A stretch of 64,000 bases of DNA from Methylobacillus methanolivorans (lineage in GTDB: Bacteria; Pseudomonadota; Gammaproteobacteria; Burkholderiales; Methylophilaceae): positions 62,001 through 126,000 of the forward strand of contig NZ_JBIWXY010000002.1 of NCBI RefSeq assembly GCF_044751345.1, read 5' to 3'. Both the position numbers and the translations under genes were made by a program. Below the pieces are notes generated by a model, which was given only the letters and a program-made list of their open reading frames with translations, made no database searches and had not been told where the DNA came from. Shown here in pieces: positions 35,943 to 44,554 of this stretch. Within the stretch, counting starts at the first letter, position 1, and each line of letters opens with the position of its first letter.

Positions 35943-38393
35943 ATGCAGCACAAGCACTACACATCACCGCCACGGTTAAGGCTGGGTCAGTTGATCCTGG
36001 CCCAGGCATTTTCCACACTATTAGTGTTTACCACGCCCATCTTTATTGGCTCTGCCATGGCAGAGGTGGCGGTTAAGCACTACCAGATTTCTGCAGGACC
36101 GCTTAAAGATGCGCTGGCGCAATTTGGCCAACACGCACAAATCATGCTCTCTTACAGTGGTGAGCTGGTGGCTGGATTGCATAGCAATGGCTTGAACAAG
36201 GCTGCATCGGTGAGCGAAGGCCTGGAGCAATTGTTAGCTGGCACTGGCTTAGAGGCGATTGCACAGGAAAACGGAGGCTATGTGCTGCGCAAGGCTGCCA
36301 AGCCCACCACTGGCCGTACGGAAAGCACCCTGGAAGAGGTGCGGGTGCATGCCAGCAAGGATCCCACAACGGAAAATACGGGTTCTTACACCACAAGTGC
36401 TACGGGCGCTTCTACAAAATTGCCGTTGTCACTCCGCCATACACCGCAATCGGTGAGTGTGATTACCCGCCAGCGCATGGATGATCAAAACCTGACCCAG
36501 TTACAGGAAGTGTTGGAGCAAACAGTCGGTATTAGTGTTGTACAGAGCGGCTATGTTGGCGCGAACTGGAACACATTCCAATCGCGGGGATTCAATATCA
36601 ACAATTATTTGGTGGATGGATTACCACTGGGTAATGGTTTCCAGCAAATGACCAATGACATGGCTTTCTATGACAGAGTGGAGGTGTTGCGTGGTTCTTC
36701 GGGGTTGATGGTAGGTATCGGTGCGCCGGGGGGAAGCATTAATTACATCCGCAAGAAACCAACCAGGGAATTCCAGGCGTCCGTGACCGGACAGGTGGGG
36801 TCGTGGGACAATTATCGAGGTATGGTCGATATCTCCACGCCGCTCAATGCTGATGGTAGTGTGCGTGGCCGCATTGTGGCAGTTAAGCAGGAAAGCGGAT
36901 CAAATCTGGACCGGTATGGACTTGAGCGTGAAATGCTTTACGGTATTGTCGAAGCAGACTTAGCGCCTTCTACCCTGTTTACTGCCGGTGTGGAATATCA
37001 GAATCATGAAACCCATGATTCTCCCGAAGCCGGTTTGCCGTTGTTTTATAGTGATGGTAGCCATACTAACTGGAAGCGCTCCAAGAACCCTGGTGCAAGT
37101 TGGGCTTCCAGCGAAAATGAAAAGCTCGCTTTCTTTACTTCGCTAGAACATACCTTCGATAACGACTGGCGTGCAAAAGTGCAGTTTAACCATATACGTC
37201 ATAGTTATGACAGTATCATTGGCTCTGGTGGCTCAGGCAGTCTGAACAAGGCTACTGGGAGTGGTGTGTCATTATGGGGTGGCCGTTGGAAAGCTGATCC
37301 AATCAAACAAAATGCGCTGGATGTTTATGCCACCGGGCCATTCACTCTGGGGGGGCGCCAGCACGAACTGGTTGTTGGCCTAAACTATTCCCATATCGAG
37401 CAAGAGAATGATCCGTCGTACACTCTCTGGCATTACATTTCAGTGGCCGACTATCGTAATTGGGATGGTAACGTGGCACAGCCTAACATGTCGCCAATCG
37501 GACGCTATTCTGAACGCACTCGTCAGTTTGGCGGTTATCTGACTGCACGTTTCCGGCCGACAGATCAATGGTCCATCCTTGCTGGAGCCAGAGTCATCCA
37601 TTGGCATCAAGCGACGGGGTCAGAGCCGTATTCAGGTGCTGCCAGTGCGACAAGCCGCTCTGAAACCGGTGTGCTCACTCCTTATGTGGCCACAACGTAT
37701 GATGTGACTGATACAGCCTCTTTGTATGCGAGCTATACCAAGATTTTCAATCCGCAAAGCCGATTGGATCGCAATGGTCGTTATCTCGATCCCGAGGAAG
37801 GCAACAGCTATGAAGTCGGTATAAAGCATGCATTTTATGGTGGTCGCCTTAATACCAGCTTGGCTTTATTCAGAGTCGAGCAAGATAATCTTGCCGTGCG
37901 AGATGGTAGTTTATTGGCCCCGAATGGAGGTGTAGCTTATGTTGCCGAACAAGGTACTGTGAGCAAAGGTGTCGAGGTGGAAGCCAACGGTGAGTTGGCA
38001 CCAGGCTGGCAAGTCAGTGGTGGTTATACCTTCCGTATTTCTCAGAATGCGGATGGGGACAAGGTGCAAACGGTAACACCGCAAAACCTGTTCAAGCTTT
38101 TTACGACCTATACTCTCCCAGGCGCTTGGAGCAAGCTAACGGTCGGTGGTGGAGCAAACTGGCAGAGTCAAATTTATACCAATAATACAGGCCCAGGTAA
38201 TGCATATCGATTCACGCAGGGTAGCTATGCTGTGGTTAATCTAATGGCGCGGTATCAGGTTGATGAAAACTTCTCTGTAGCATTGAATGTGAATAACCTA
38301 TTTGACAAGGTGTATTACACGAATACTGCAGGCAATATGGGTTTCTACGGCACTCCACGTAATGCCATGTTGACCTTGAAATATCAGTTCTAA
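35943..38393 (+). CDS. TonB-dependent siderophore receptor with signalling domain (cassette 1)
   Basis: Outer-membrane ferric-siderophore transporter and transducer. ATG 35943 follows AAGGGA; 816 residues. A signal peptide (about 1-40, ending SAMA) is followed by the N-terminal STN signalling domain (YQISAGPLKDALAQFGQHAQ... LLAGTGLEA) and a TonB-box-like LEEVRVHA. The plug has TPQSVSVITRQRMDDQNLTQL and VEVLRGSSGLMVGIGAPGGSINYIRKKP. The barrel runs to a C-terminal Phe (NAMLTLKYQF). It looks like the FpvA/FhuE group; the siderophore is unknown. It is clearly different from the two receptors at 55.8 and 60.0 kb. Confidence 0.95.
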   Translation: MQHKHYTSPPRLRLGQLILAQAFSTLLVFTTPIFIGSAMAEVAVKHYQISAGPLKDALAQFGQHAQIMLSYSGELVAGLHSNGLNKAASVSEGLEQLLAGTGLEAIAQENGGYVLRKAAKPTTGRTESTLEEVRVHASKDPTTENTGSYTTSATGASTKLPLSLRHTPQSVSVITRQRMDDQNLTQLQEVLEQTVGISVVQSGYVGANWNTFQSRGFNINNYLVDGLPLGNGFQQMTNDMAFYDRVEVLRGSSGLMVGIGAPGGSINYIRKKPTREFQASVTGQVGSWDNYRGMVDISTPLNADGSVRGRIVAVKQESGSNLDRYGLEREMLYGIVEADLAPSTLFTAGVEYQNHETHDSPEAGLPLFYSDGSHTNWKRSKNPGASWASSENEKLAFFTSLEHTFDNDWRAKVQFNHIRHSYDSIIGSGGSGSLNKATGSGVSLWGGRWKADPIKQNALDVYATGPFTLGGRQHELVVGLNYSHIEQENDPSYTLWHYISVADYRNWDGNVAQPNMSPIGRYSERTRQFGGYLTARFRPTDQWSILAGARVIHWHQATGSEPYSGAASATSRSETGVLTPYVATTYDVTDTASLYASYTKIFNPQSRLDRNGRYLDPEEGNSYEVGIKHAFYGGRLNTSLALFRVEQDNLAVRDGSLLAPNGGVAYVAEQGTVSKGVEVEANGELAPGWQVSGGYTFRISQNADGDKVQTVTPQNLFKLFTTYTLPGAWSKLTVGGGANWQSQIYTNNTGPGNAYRFTQGSYAVVNLMARYQVDENFSVALNVNNLFDKVYYTNTAGNMGFYGTPRNAMLTLKYQF

Positions 38394-38402
38394 ATGAATG
38401 CA

Positions 38403-38441
38403 TCACAGGAGCGACGTAATATGTCGCTCCTGTGAAATTTT
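38403..38441 (+). terminator. Intrinsic terminator after receptor 1
   Basis: TCACAGGAGCGAC and GTCGCTCCTGTGA form a 13-bp stem with a 7-base loop, followed by AATTTT. Confidence 0.9.
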
Positions 38442-38665
38442 GTGCACATTATTGGTGCCTCATTCTCTTGGGGTCGGAGTTGTTGCCCGCCCAGAATTTT
38501 CCTTCCAATTTCCTGCAACAGCGGGAATTTGTTTCACTCATCAGTGCAATACAATCCTTAGCGTCATGTTTCAGTTCATTTTAGGCAAGTGAGCTGTAGT
38601 TTCTCACTTCATATCTTCTAAGCCAGCAGGTTTGCTAGGTTTGATCTGATTCCATCAGTATTCCG

Positions 38666-38680
38666 CACGAAAAGTGTGCC
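38666..38680. promoter_or_regulatory. Predicted NtrC site, distal
   Basis: GCACG-AAAAG-TGTGC fits GCACC-N5-GGTGC with one mismatch in each arm. Its centre is 30 bases, about three helical turns, from the proximal site. Confidence 0.5.
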
Positions 38681-38695
38681 TCAAATGTGCATGCG

Positions 38696-38710
38696 CACAT
38701 TTTTGGTGCT
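38696..38710. promoter_or_regulatory. Predicted NtrC site, proximal
   Basis: GCACA-TTTTT-GGTGC matches GCACC-N5-GGTGC with one mismatch. It also overlaps an 8-bp inverted repeat (AAATGTGC / GCACATTT, 38684-38703). It lies about 160 bases upstream of the predicted sigma54 start site, a usual enhancer distance. Confidence 0.55.
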
Positions 38711-38838
38711 TTTGATAACATTCTCAACAACTATATATCATTCGCAAAACGTGATGTTTGGCATGCAATGCTTTGTTTTTAAAGTGGATGTGCCTGAATT
38801 CAATTGCAGAAGGTGGATATCCGCGCATTAGCTGGATT

Positions 38839-38854
38839 TGGTATGGTAATTGCT
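38839..38854 (+). promoter_or_regulatory. Predicted sigma54 (-24/-12) promoter of gltB
   Basis: TGGTATGGTAATTGCT fits TGGCACG-N4-TTGCT with the invariant GG and GC exactly 10 bases apart and only two mismatches. Transcription would start near 38865. Confidence 0.6.
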
Positions 38855-38976
38855 TATTAATAAGACCGGCGGAAGTTGGAGGTGCTTGGAATGGCAGCTA
38901 GACACCACAATATACCATGCCATGGAGCACGGTATATCTGAGCCGCATCAGATTAATGAATTTGCTGGAGAGGTAA

Positions 38977-41900
38977 ATGAGCGCACTCAATGGTTCGCAA
39001 AGCGACAATACTTTTGGCTTGTATGACAGTTCCTTGGAAAAGGATAACTGTGGCGTTGGTTTTATTACCCGCAAGGATGGGATTCAAACCCACGATGTAC
39101 TGGTCAAGGGGCATGAGGCTTTGTGTACGATCCCTCACCGAGGTGGTATGTCTGCCGAGGGCGTGGGCGACGGTGCTGGTGTTTCCATTGATTTGTCCTT
39201 GCCTTTCTTCTGTAGGCTGACTGGGCAGGCACTTGAAGCTGGTCGTTTCGGGGTGGGTAACTTCTTTCTGCCTAGCGATGCTGCCGCTTATGCCCGTGCC
39301 GAAGAGATTATCCGTGCCGCCTTGGCTGATAAGGGGTTGGAAGTCTTGCTGGTGCGTGATGTGCCGGTGGACAATGACGCGATCCGCCCTGCTGCCATCC
39401 GCTATCAGTTGCCTATCCAGCAATGGGTATTTGCTGCGCCTGCTGACATTGATGCGCCTGAGTTTGATCGCCGCATCTACAAAGCCCTGTTGGTGATCGA
39501 AGAGCAGGCATATACCGATGCTGCCTTAAGCGGCCTCTATCCATTGTCGATGTCTGCCCATACCCAGGTACTCAAGGGGCGCTTGAATTCCAACGAAGTG
39601 ATTCCGTATTTCCATGACCTCATGGAAGAAGATCACGCCGTGCATACCATGTATTTCCATACACGGTTCTCTACCAATACTGACCCGCATCCGAGCATGG
39701 CGCAGCCATTCCGCATGATGGCGCACAACGGTGAGCTGAACACTGACCGCAAGAACCGCATTGCGGAGGCAGCGCTGGCGCGTGCCCGTAATGGCAAGAT
39801 TTTCCGTCCCAAGGGGCAGTCTGACAGCTCGCGTCTGGACCAGACCCTGAACAGCCGCTTGATGGATGACGGCTTGGACTTGGTGACGGCCGTGGTCTCC
39901 ATGATGCCACCCGCCTGGGAAAATGATCCTACCCTGCCTGACAATATCAAGGCCATGTTGGAGTATTTCTCTCTCTATGAAGAGAAGAATGACGGCCCTG
40001 CGGCGCTGATTTTTGGTAATGGCAGCGTGGTGGGTGCACGCCTTGACCGCCTGGGCTTACGTCCTTTGCGTAGTGTCGAAACCGAGGAATACCTTTGTGT
40101 TATGTCCGAGGCTGGCCAGATCAATTTCGCTCCAGAAAGTGTATTGCGCCGTGGCCGTATCGAGGCCGGCGGCATGCTGTATTACGACCACAACGAGAAG
40201 CGCTCGCGCGGCACACTGGAAACCCTGGAAATGCTGGCTGCCAAGCGTGATTACTCCGCCTTGCTGGAACAGGCGCGTGCCACATTGAAGCAATTGCCCG
40301 CGGTGCCTGCCGAAATAGCAGGTTCGCCCCAGCGTTATCATGGTGATCTGGCGTTGTATCAACGCTTTGTTTCCTATTACTACAATCAGGAAAGCTTCAA
40401 GTTCATGATGGACCCGATGCTGGCAACCGGTGGGGAAAAGATTTCCGCCATGGGTTACGGCAACGCCATCAATGCGCTGACCGACCATGAAGGCGGCGTG
40501 GCGCACTACTTCTCGCAACGCTTCGCCCAGGTGACCAACCCACCGCTGGATTCTATCCGCGAGGCTGATGGCATGACCCTGCGCGTAGCGCTGGGTGCCA
40601 AGCCCAACATGAACAAGGGCAAGGGTAGGCAGATCGTCATTGATTCGCCCATCCTCAGTCATCTCGATATGCTCAAGCTACGCGAGCAGAAAGAGACGCC
40701 ATATCGCTGCTTCGAGTCCTTGTATACCCCTGTGGCAGGCAATGCAGCAGCGAATGAACAGGCTTTGGAGCAGGGCATTGATGCCCTGGCTGAGGCAGTG
40801 GTTGCCTTTGCGCGCGATGAAGGTGGCATTGCTGTCATTTCCGATCGCCATGTGTCCTCCAGCCAGGCGGCCATGCCTTTGCTGCTGGTAGTGTCTGCTA
40901 TCAACCAGCGCCTGATTGACGAAGGTTTGCGCCTGGATGTTTCCATCGTGGCTGAAAGCGGCCAGATCGTGTCTTCGCACCACGTGGCGGCAGCCTTGGG
41001 CTTTGGCGCTTCTGCGGTTTATCCGCTGGGCGTGCAATTGCGTGCTGAGGAAAAGTACGGCGCAGATGCTGACAAGGCCTTCAAGAAATACGCCAAGGCG
41101 GCTGAAAAGTCCTTGATGAAGACCATGGGCAAGGTTGGCCTGTGCACGGTTGAAAGCTATATCGGTGGTGAATTCTTCGAGCCTAACTTCCTCAACACCA
41201 ATGACCGCGTGTTGCGTAAGTATTTCCCCAATCTGAAAACACCAGTTGGTGGCGCTGACTTTGCCGCCATAGCCAAAATGGTAGTGGATTGGCACCAGGA
41301 AGCACAGAAAGTGACCGACGAGAACAGCGTGCCTTTGCTGGGCTTGTTCAAGGAGCGCTCAGAAGGTGCTGGCCACTCTTTCGGCACCATTGCCGTGCGT
41401 GGCTTTGTCGAGATGACGGAAGAAAAAATTCACTTCGACAAGCAAGGTGCGCGTGCGGAAGATGAATTCCTGCGCCTTATGACCTTATCCAAGCTTGAAG
41501 ATGCATTCTCTCTCAAGAAAGGTGAGGCATTCAGTGGCAGCTTTGATCGCCTGGGTGCGGAAGAAATAAACAGCTTTGGCGTGACGCCGAGCTACCGCAG
41601 CTTCTCGCACATGATGGCGGAAGAGCGCGCCAAGCGTCCATCTGCGTTGCGTGACGTGCTGGAGTTTCCTGCGGATGTGAGCAAGATCACCAGTTCGGAT
41701 GAGTTCCGTGCCGTGCTTGGTCGCTATGCCATTGTTGGTAACAACAGCATCGTGATCCGTGGCATTGAGGTGCAAACGCTGGGTAATGACCGTTTCAGCC
41801 TGCATTTGACCGGCCCGCTGGCAGGGGATATTTCACGCTTGTCCACGTTGGGCCAGGCGCTGGTAGCCCATTTTGGCAAGGCGATCAGTGGCCACTGGCT

Positions 41901-44487
41901 GGAAGGCAGCGCATTGACAGTGGAAGCCACTGGCAATGCTGCCGAATATTTCAAGTTGCTGCGTGTGGCACCAGACAGCGTGCCATTGGCAGAAGTACAA
42001 GCTGCGAGCGAAATCACTCGCAGCTTCGCGTCAGGTGCGATGAGCCATGGGGCACTGGTTGCTCCTGCACATGAGGCAGTGGCCCACGGTACCAATATGG
42101 TGGGTGGCATGTCGAACTCCGGTGAAGGTGGCGAGCATATCTCCCGCTACGGCACCATCCGTGCCTCGCGCATCAAGCAATTGGCTTCCGGTCGTTTCGG
42201 CGTCTGGGCTGGTTACTTGGCAGACCCGATGCTGGAAGAGCTGGAAATCAAGATTGGCCAGGGTGCCAAGCCAGGTGAGGGCGGCCAGTTGCCAGCGCCC
42301 AAGGTCACCGTCGAGATCGCGGCTGCGCGTGGTGGTACGCCCGGCGTGGAGTTGGTTTCCCCTCCTCCACACCACGATACTTACTCCATTGAGGACTTGG
42401 CGCAGCTCATTCACGACTGCAAGGCAGCGCGCGTGCGTGTGATCGTCAAGCTGGTGTCCTCCGAGGGCATAGGCACGATTGCCGTGGGTGTCGCCAAGGC
42501 CGGTGCCGATGTCATCAACGTGGCAGGCAATACTGGTGGTACCGGCGCGGCTGCCGTGACCAGCCTCAAGTACACTGGCCGTGCTGCTGAAATCGGCATT
42601 GCCGAAGTTCACCAGGCACTGTGCGCCAATGGTTTGCGCGATAAGGTGATCCTGCGTTGTTCTGGTGCTCACCAAACCGCTAGCGACGTGGTGAAATCTG
42701 CCATGCTCGGTGGCGATAGCTTTGAGTTTGGTACCACAGCGCTGATGATGCTCAAGTGCGTGATGGCGAAGAACTGTAACGTCAAGTGCCCTGCTGGCCT
42801 GACGACCAATGCCGAAGTGTTCGATGGTGATCCGCGTGCATTGGCGCAATACCTCATCAACGTTGCGCATGAAACCCGCGAGATTCTTGCCACTATTGGC
42901 TTGCGTTCACTGCGCGAGGCTCGTGGTCGCAGCGATTTGCTGCAATTACTTGATCACCCTGCTTCTGTTGGTCAGCTTGACCTGCGTGCCATGTTGACCG
43001 TGGTGCCAGAAGTGAAGATCGAAAATCCGGTCTACATGGAAAAAGATTTCGAGCTGGATGATGCGTTTATCGACGTGTTGCGCAAGGCGCTGGTCGAGGA
43101 CAAGCAGCTTGAGGTTAACCTTGGCGCAGGCCAGGTGCTCAACAATCGCAACAAGACTGTGGGTGGTCAGCTGGCGATTGATATTGAACGCCTGCTCAAC
43201 CATGAGTTGAAAGCAGATGCTGCATTGCAACTACCTGCGGTGATTGCAGATAAGCGTGGCCGCCGTTTCCTCAAGCCCGATACCGTCAAGATCGCAACCA
43301 GTGGTTCTGCAGGCCAATCTTACGGTGCTTTCTGTAACGATGGCATGGTGTTGCGCCATAGCGGCACCTGCAACGACGGCGTGGGCAAGGGCCAGGCTGG
43401 TGGCACCATCATCGTGACTTCGCCAGGCGGTGGTTCCGAGCAGGCCGGTGGCAATGTGCTGGTGGGTAACTTTGCGTTGTTTGGCGCAACCGGTGGCCGA
43501 TTGTTTGTTGAAGGCCAGGCTGGTGACCGCTTTGCTGTGCGTAATTCCGGCACGACGGCTGTGGTTGAGGGCGTGGGTGATTTTGCCTGCGAATATATGA
43601 CCAACGGCGCTGTGCTTAACCTGGGTGCGTTCGGTAAGGGTTTCGGTAACGGCATGAGCGGTGGTTTTGCCTATCAGTACGACCCTTATGGCGAGCTCAC
43701 TGGCAAGGTAGCTGCGGATTCCGTATTGCTGGGCAATATCACTGATGATAGCGAGATGGCGCGTGTACACAGCCAGGCTATCCAGCAATTATTGCAATGG
43801 CATCTGGAAGCCACCGGCTCCAAGCGTGCCGCATGGTTGCTGGAAAACTGGGAGGCTGAGCGCCAGAACTTCGTGTTCGTCATGCCACGTGCCTTGTTGC
43901 TCTACCAGGACAGCGATGAAATCCTCAAGGCCAAGCCACGCAAAGAGTTGCTGGAAGAGTTATCTTCCGCGCTGGCTGCTTTCCAGGTGCGCAAGTTCAA
44001 GCTGGCTTACCGTGATGGCAAGCCCGTGGTGGGTGGCAAGGTGCCAGGCCATGGCGAGGCAGACAGCGAGGAAATGTATGAGCTGCTGAACAACTACACC
44101 GTGCTCAATATGGCGCAGCAAGTGGCCATGGCCAAGGTGCCGAATGCACAATCGGTGGCTGACCCTGCCGTGCAAAAGGCGGTGCGCAACTTGTTGCTGA
44201 CGGAAGACTTCCTCTTGATGCAGAAGCTGCAGCGCTATGCGCGTGAGGCGATTGACGGATATAGTGACCAGGAGCTGGCTGTGCTGATTTCCGACAAGCG
44301 CCTGAGAGACTACAAGTCTGCCTTGAGCCTGCGCAACATTCTCTCCATGGATAGTCCAGGCACTTATGGCTGGATCATCCACCAGAGCTTGAAGAACAGT
44401 ACCCTGCTTGGTGCACTGCCCAGCCTGGAAGCCTTGTTTGCCAAGGCCTCCATGCAAGAGCTTGTGGCCACGCTTAAATCCAATTAA
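38977..44487 (+). CDS. gltB: Glutamate synthase large-subunit homologue, divergent, extended (1836 aa)
   Basis: Predicted to make glutamate from 2-oxoglutarate and glutamine. Order of parts: short propeptide; Ntn glutaminase with nucleophile Cys25 (EKDNCGVGF) and HTRFSTNTDPHPSMAQPF / HNGELNTDRKNR near 228; central domain; FMN domain from about 1000 (SGAMSHGALVAPAHEA, SNSGEGGEHISRYG, QGAKPGEGGQLPAPKV, VSPPPHHDTYSIEDLAQLIH); GXGXG domain at about 1440-1640 (GNGMSGGFAYQYDPYG); and an unrecognised tail of about 200 residues. The family is usually about 1500 residues. The 3Fe-4S cysteines are Cys1261, Cys1267 and Cys1271, spaced C-x5-C-x3-C where known enzymes have C-x5-C-x4-C. No gltD follows; a diflavin reductase does. 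Ferredoxin-dependent use is the main alternative. Confidence 0.9.
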   Translation: MSALNGSQSDNTFGLYDSSLEKDNCGVGFITRKDGIQTHDVLVKGHEALCTIPHRGGMSAEGVGDGAGVSIDLSLPFFCRLTGQALEAGRFGVGNFFLPSDAAAYARAEEIIRAALADKGLEVLLVRDVPVDNDAIRPAAIRYQLPIQQWVFAAPADIDAPEFDRRIYKALLVIEEQAYTDAALSGLYPLSMSAHTQVLKGRLNSNEVIPYFHDLMEEDHAVHTMYFHTRFSTNTDPHPSMAQPFRMMAHNGELNTDRKNRIAEAALARARNGKIFRPKGQSDSSRLDQTLNSRLMDDGLDLVTAVVSMMPPAWENDPTLPDNIKAMLEYFSLYEEKNDGPAALIFGNGSVVGARLDRLGLRPLRSVETEEYLCVMSEAGQINFAPESVLRRGRIEAGGMLYYDHNEKRSRGTLETLEMLAAKRDYSALLEQARATLKQLPAVPAEIAGSPQRYHGDLALYQRFVSYYYNQESFKFMMDPMLATGGEKISAMGYGNAINALTDHEGGVAHYFSQRFAQVTNPPLDSIREADGMTLRVALGAKPNMNKGKGRQIVIDSPILSHLDMLKLREQKETPYRCFESLYTPVAGNAAANEQALEQGIDALAEAVVAFARDEGGIAVISDRHVSSSQAAMPLLLVVSAINQRLIDEGLRLDVSIVAESGQIVSSHHVAAALGFGASAVYPLGVQLRAEEKYGADADKAFKKYAKAAEKSLMKTMGKVGLCTVESYIGGEFFEPNFLNTNDRVLRKYFPNLKTPVGGADFAAIAKMVVDWHQEAQKVTDENSVPLLGLFKERSEGAGHSFGTIAVRGFVEMTEEKIHFDKQGARAEDEFLRLMTLSKLEDAFSLKKGEAFSGSFDRLGAEEINSFGVTPSYRSFSHMMAEERAKRPSALRDVLEFPADVSKITSSDEFRAVLGRYAIVGNNSIVIRGIEVQTLGNDRFSLHLTGPLAGDISRLSTLGQALVAHFGKAISGHWLEGSALTVEATGNAAEYFKLLRVAPDSVPLAEVQAASEITRSFASGAMSHGALVAPAHEAVAHGTNMVGGMSNSGEGGEHISRYGTIRASRIKQLASGRFGVWAGYLADPMLEELEIKIGQGAKPGEGGQLPAPKVTVEIAAARGGTPGVELVSPPPHHDTYSIEDLAQLIHDCKAARVRVIVKLVSSEGIGTIAVGVAKAGADVINVAGNTGGTGAAAVTSLKYTGRAAEIGIAEVHQALCANGLRDKVILRCSGAHQTASDVVKSAMLGGDSFEFGTTALMMLKCVMAKNCNVKCPAGLTTNAEVFDGDPRALAQYLINVAHETREILATIGLRSLREARGRSDLLQLLDHPASVGQLDLRAMLTVVPEVKIENPVYMEKDFELDDAFIDVLRKALVEDKQLEVNLGAGQVLNNRNKTVGGQLAIDIERLLNHELKADAALQLPAVIADKRGRRFLKPDTVKIATSGSAGQSYGAFCNDGMVLRHSGTCNDGVGKGQAGGTIIVTSPGGGSEQAGGNVLVGNFALFGATGGRLFVEGQAGDRFAVRNSGTTAVVEGVGDFACEYMTNGAVLNLGAFGKGFGNGMSGGFAYQYDPYGELTGKVAADSVLLGNITDDSEMARVHSQAIQQLLQWHLEATGSKRAAWLLENWEAERQNFVFVMPRALLLYQDSDEILKAKPRKELLEELSSALAAFQVRKFKLAYRDGKPVVGGKVPGHGEADSEEMYELLNNYTVLNMAQQVAMAKVPNAQSVADPAVQKAVRNLLLTEDFLLMQKLQRYAREAIDGYSDQELAVLISDKRLRDYKSALSLRNILSMDSPGTYGWIIHQSLKNSTLLGALPSLEALFAKASMQELVATLKSN

Positions 44488-44509
44488 GACTATACTAATA
44501 GTTTGACCC

Positions 44510-44534
44510 CATGCCGTGCCTGGTGCACGGCATG
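44510..44534 (+). other. Intercistronic hairpin between gltB and the reductase
   Basis: CATGCCGTGC and GCACGGCATG form a 10-bp perfect stem with loop CTGGT, without a following T run. It could be an mRNA processing or stabilising hairpin that sets the ratio of the two proteins, or a leaky terminator. Confidence 0.6.
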
Positions 44535-44554
44535 CATTTGTTGACGACCAGATA

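Larger units (their letters stand above)
38442..38976. other. 535-base gltB upstream region
   Basis: No convincing gene. It contains two NtrC-like sites, a sigma54-type promoter and a leader inverted repeat (ATATACC 38910-38916 / GGTATAT 38931-38937). The ribosome site before gltB is GGAGAGG. Confidence 0.6.

Noticed and set aside
38398..38592. Plus-strand frame of 64 codons after receptor 1
   Set aside because: It starts inside the terminator stem and has no ribosome site or recognisable features.
42031..42870. Minus-strand open frame of 279 codons
   Set aside because: Antisense to the conserved FMN and iron-sulfur region of gltB; no ribosome site or family features.
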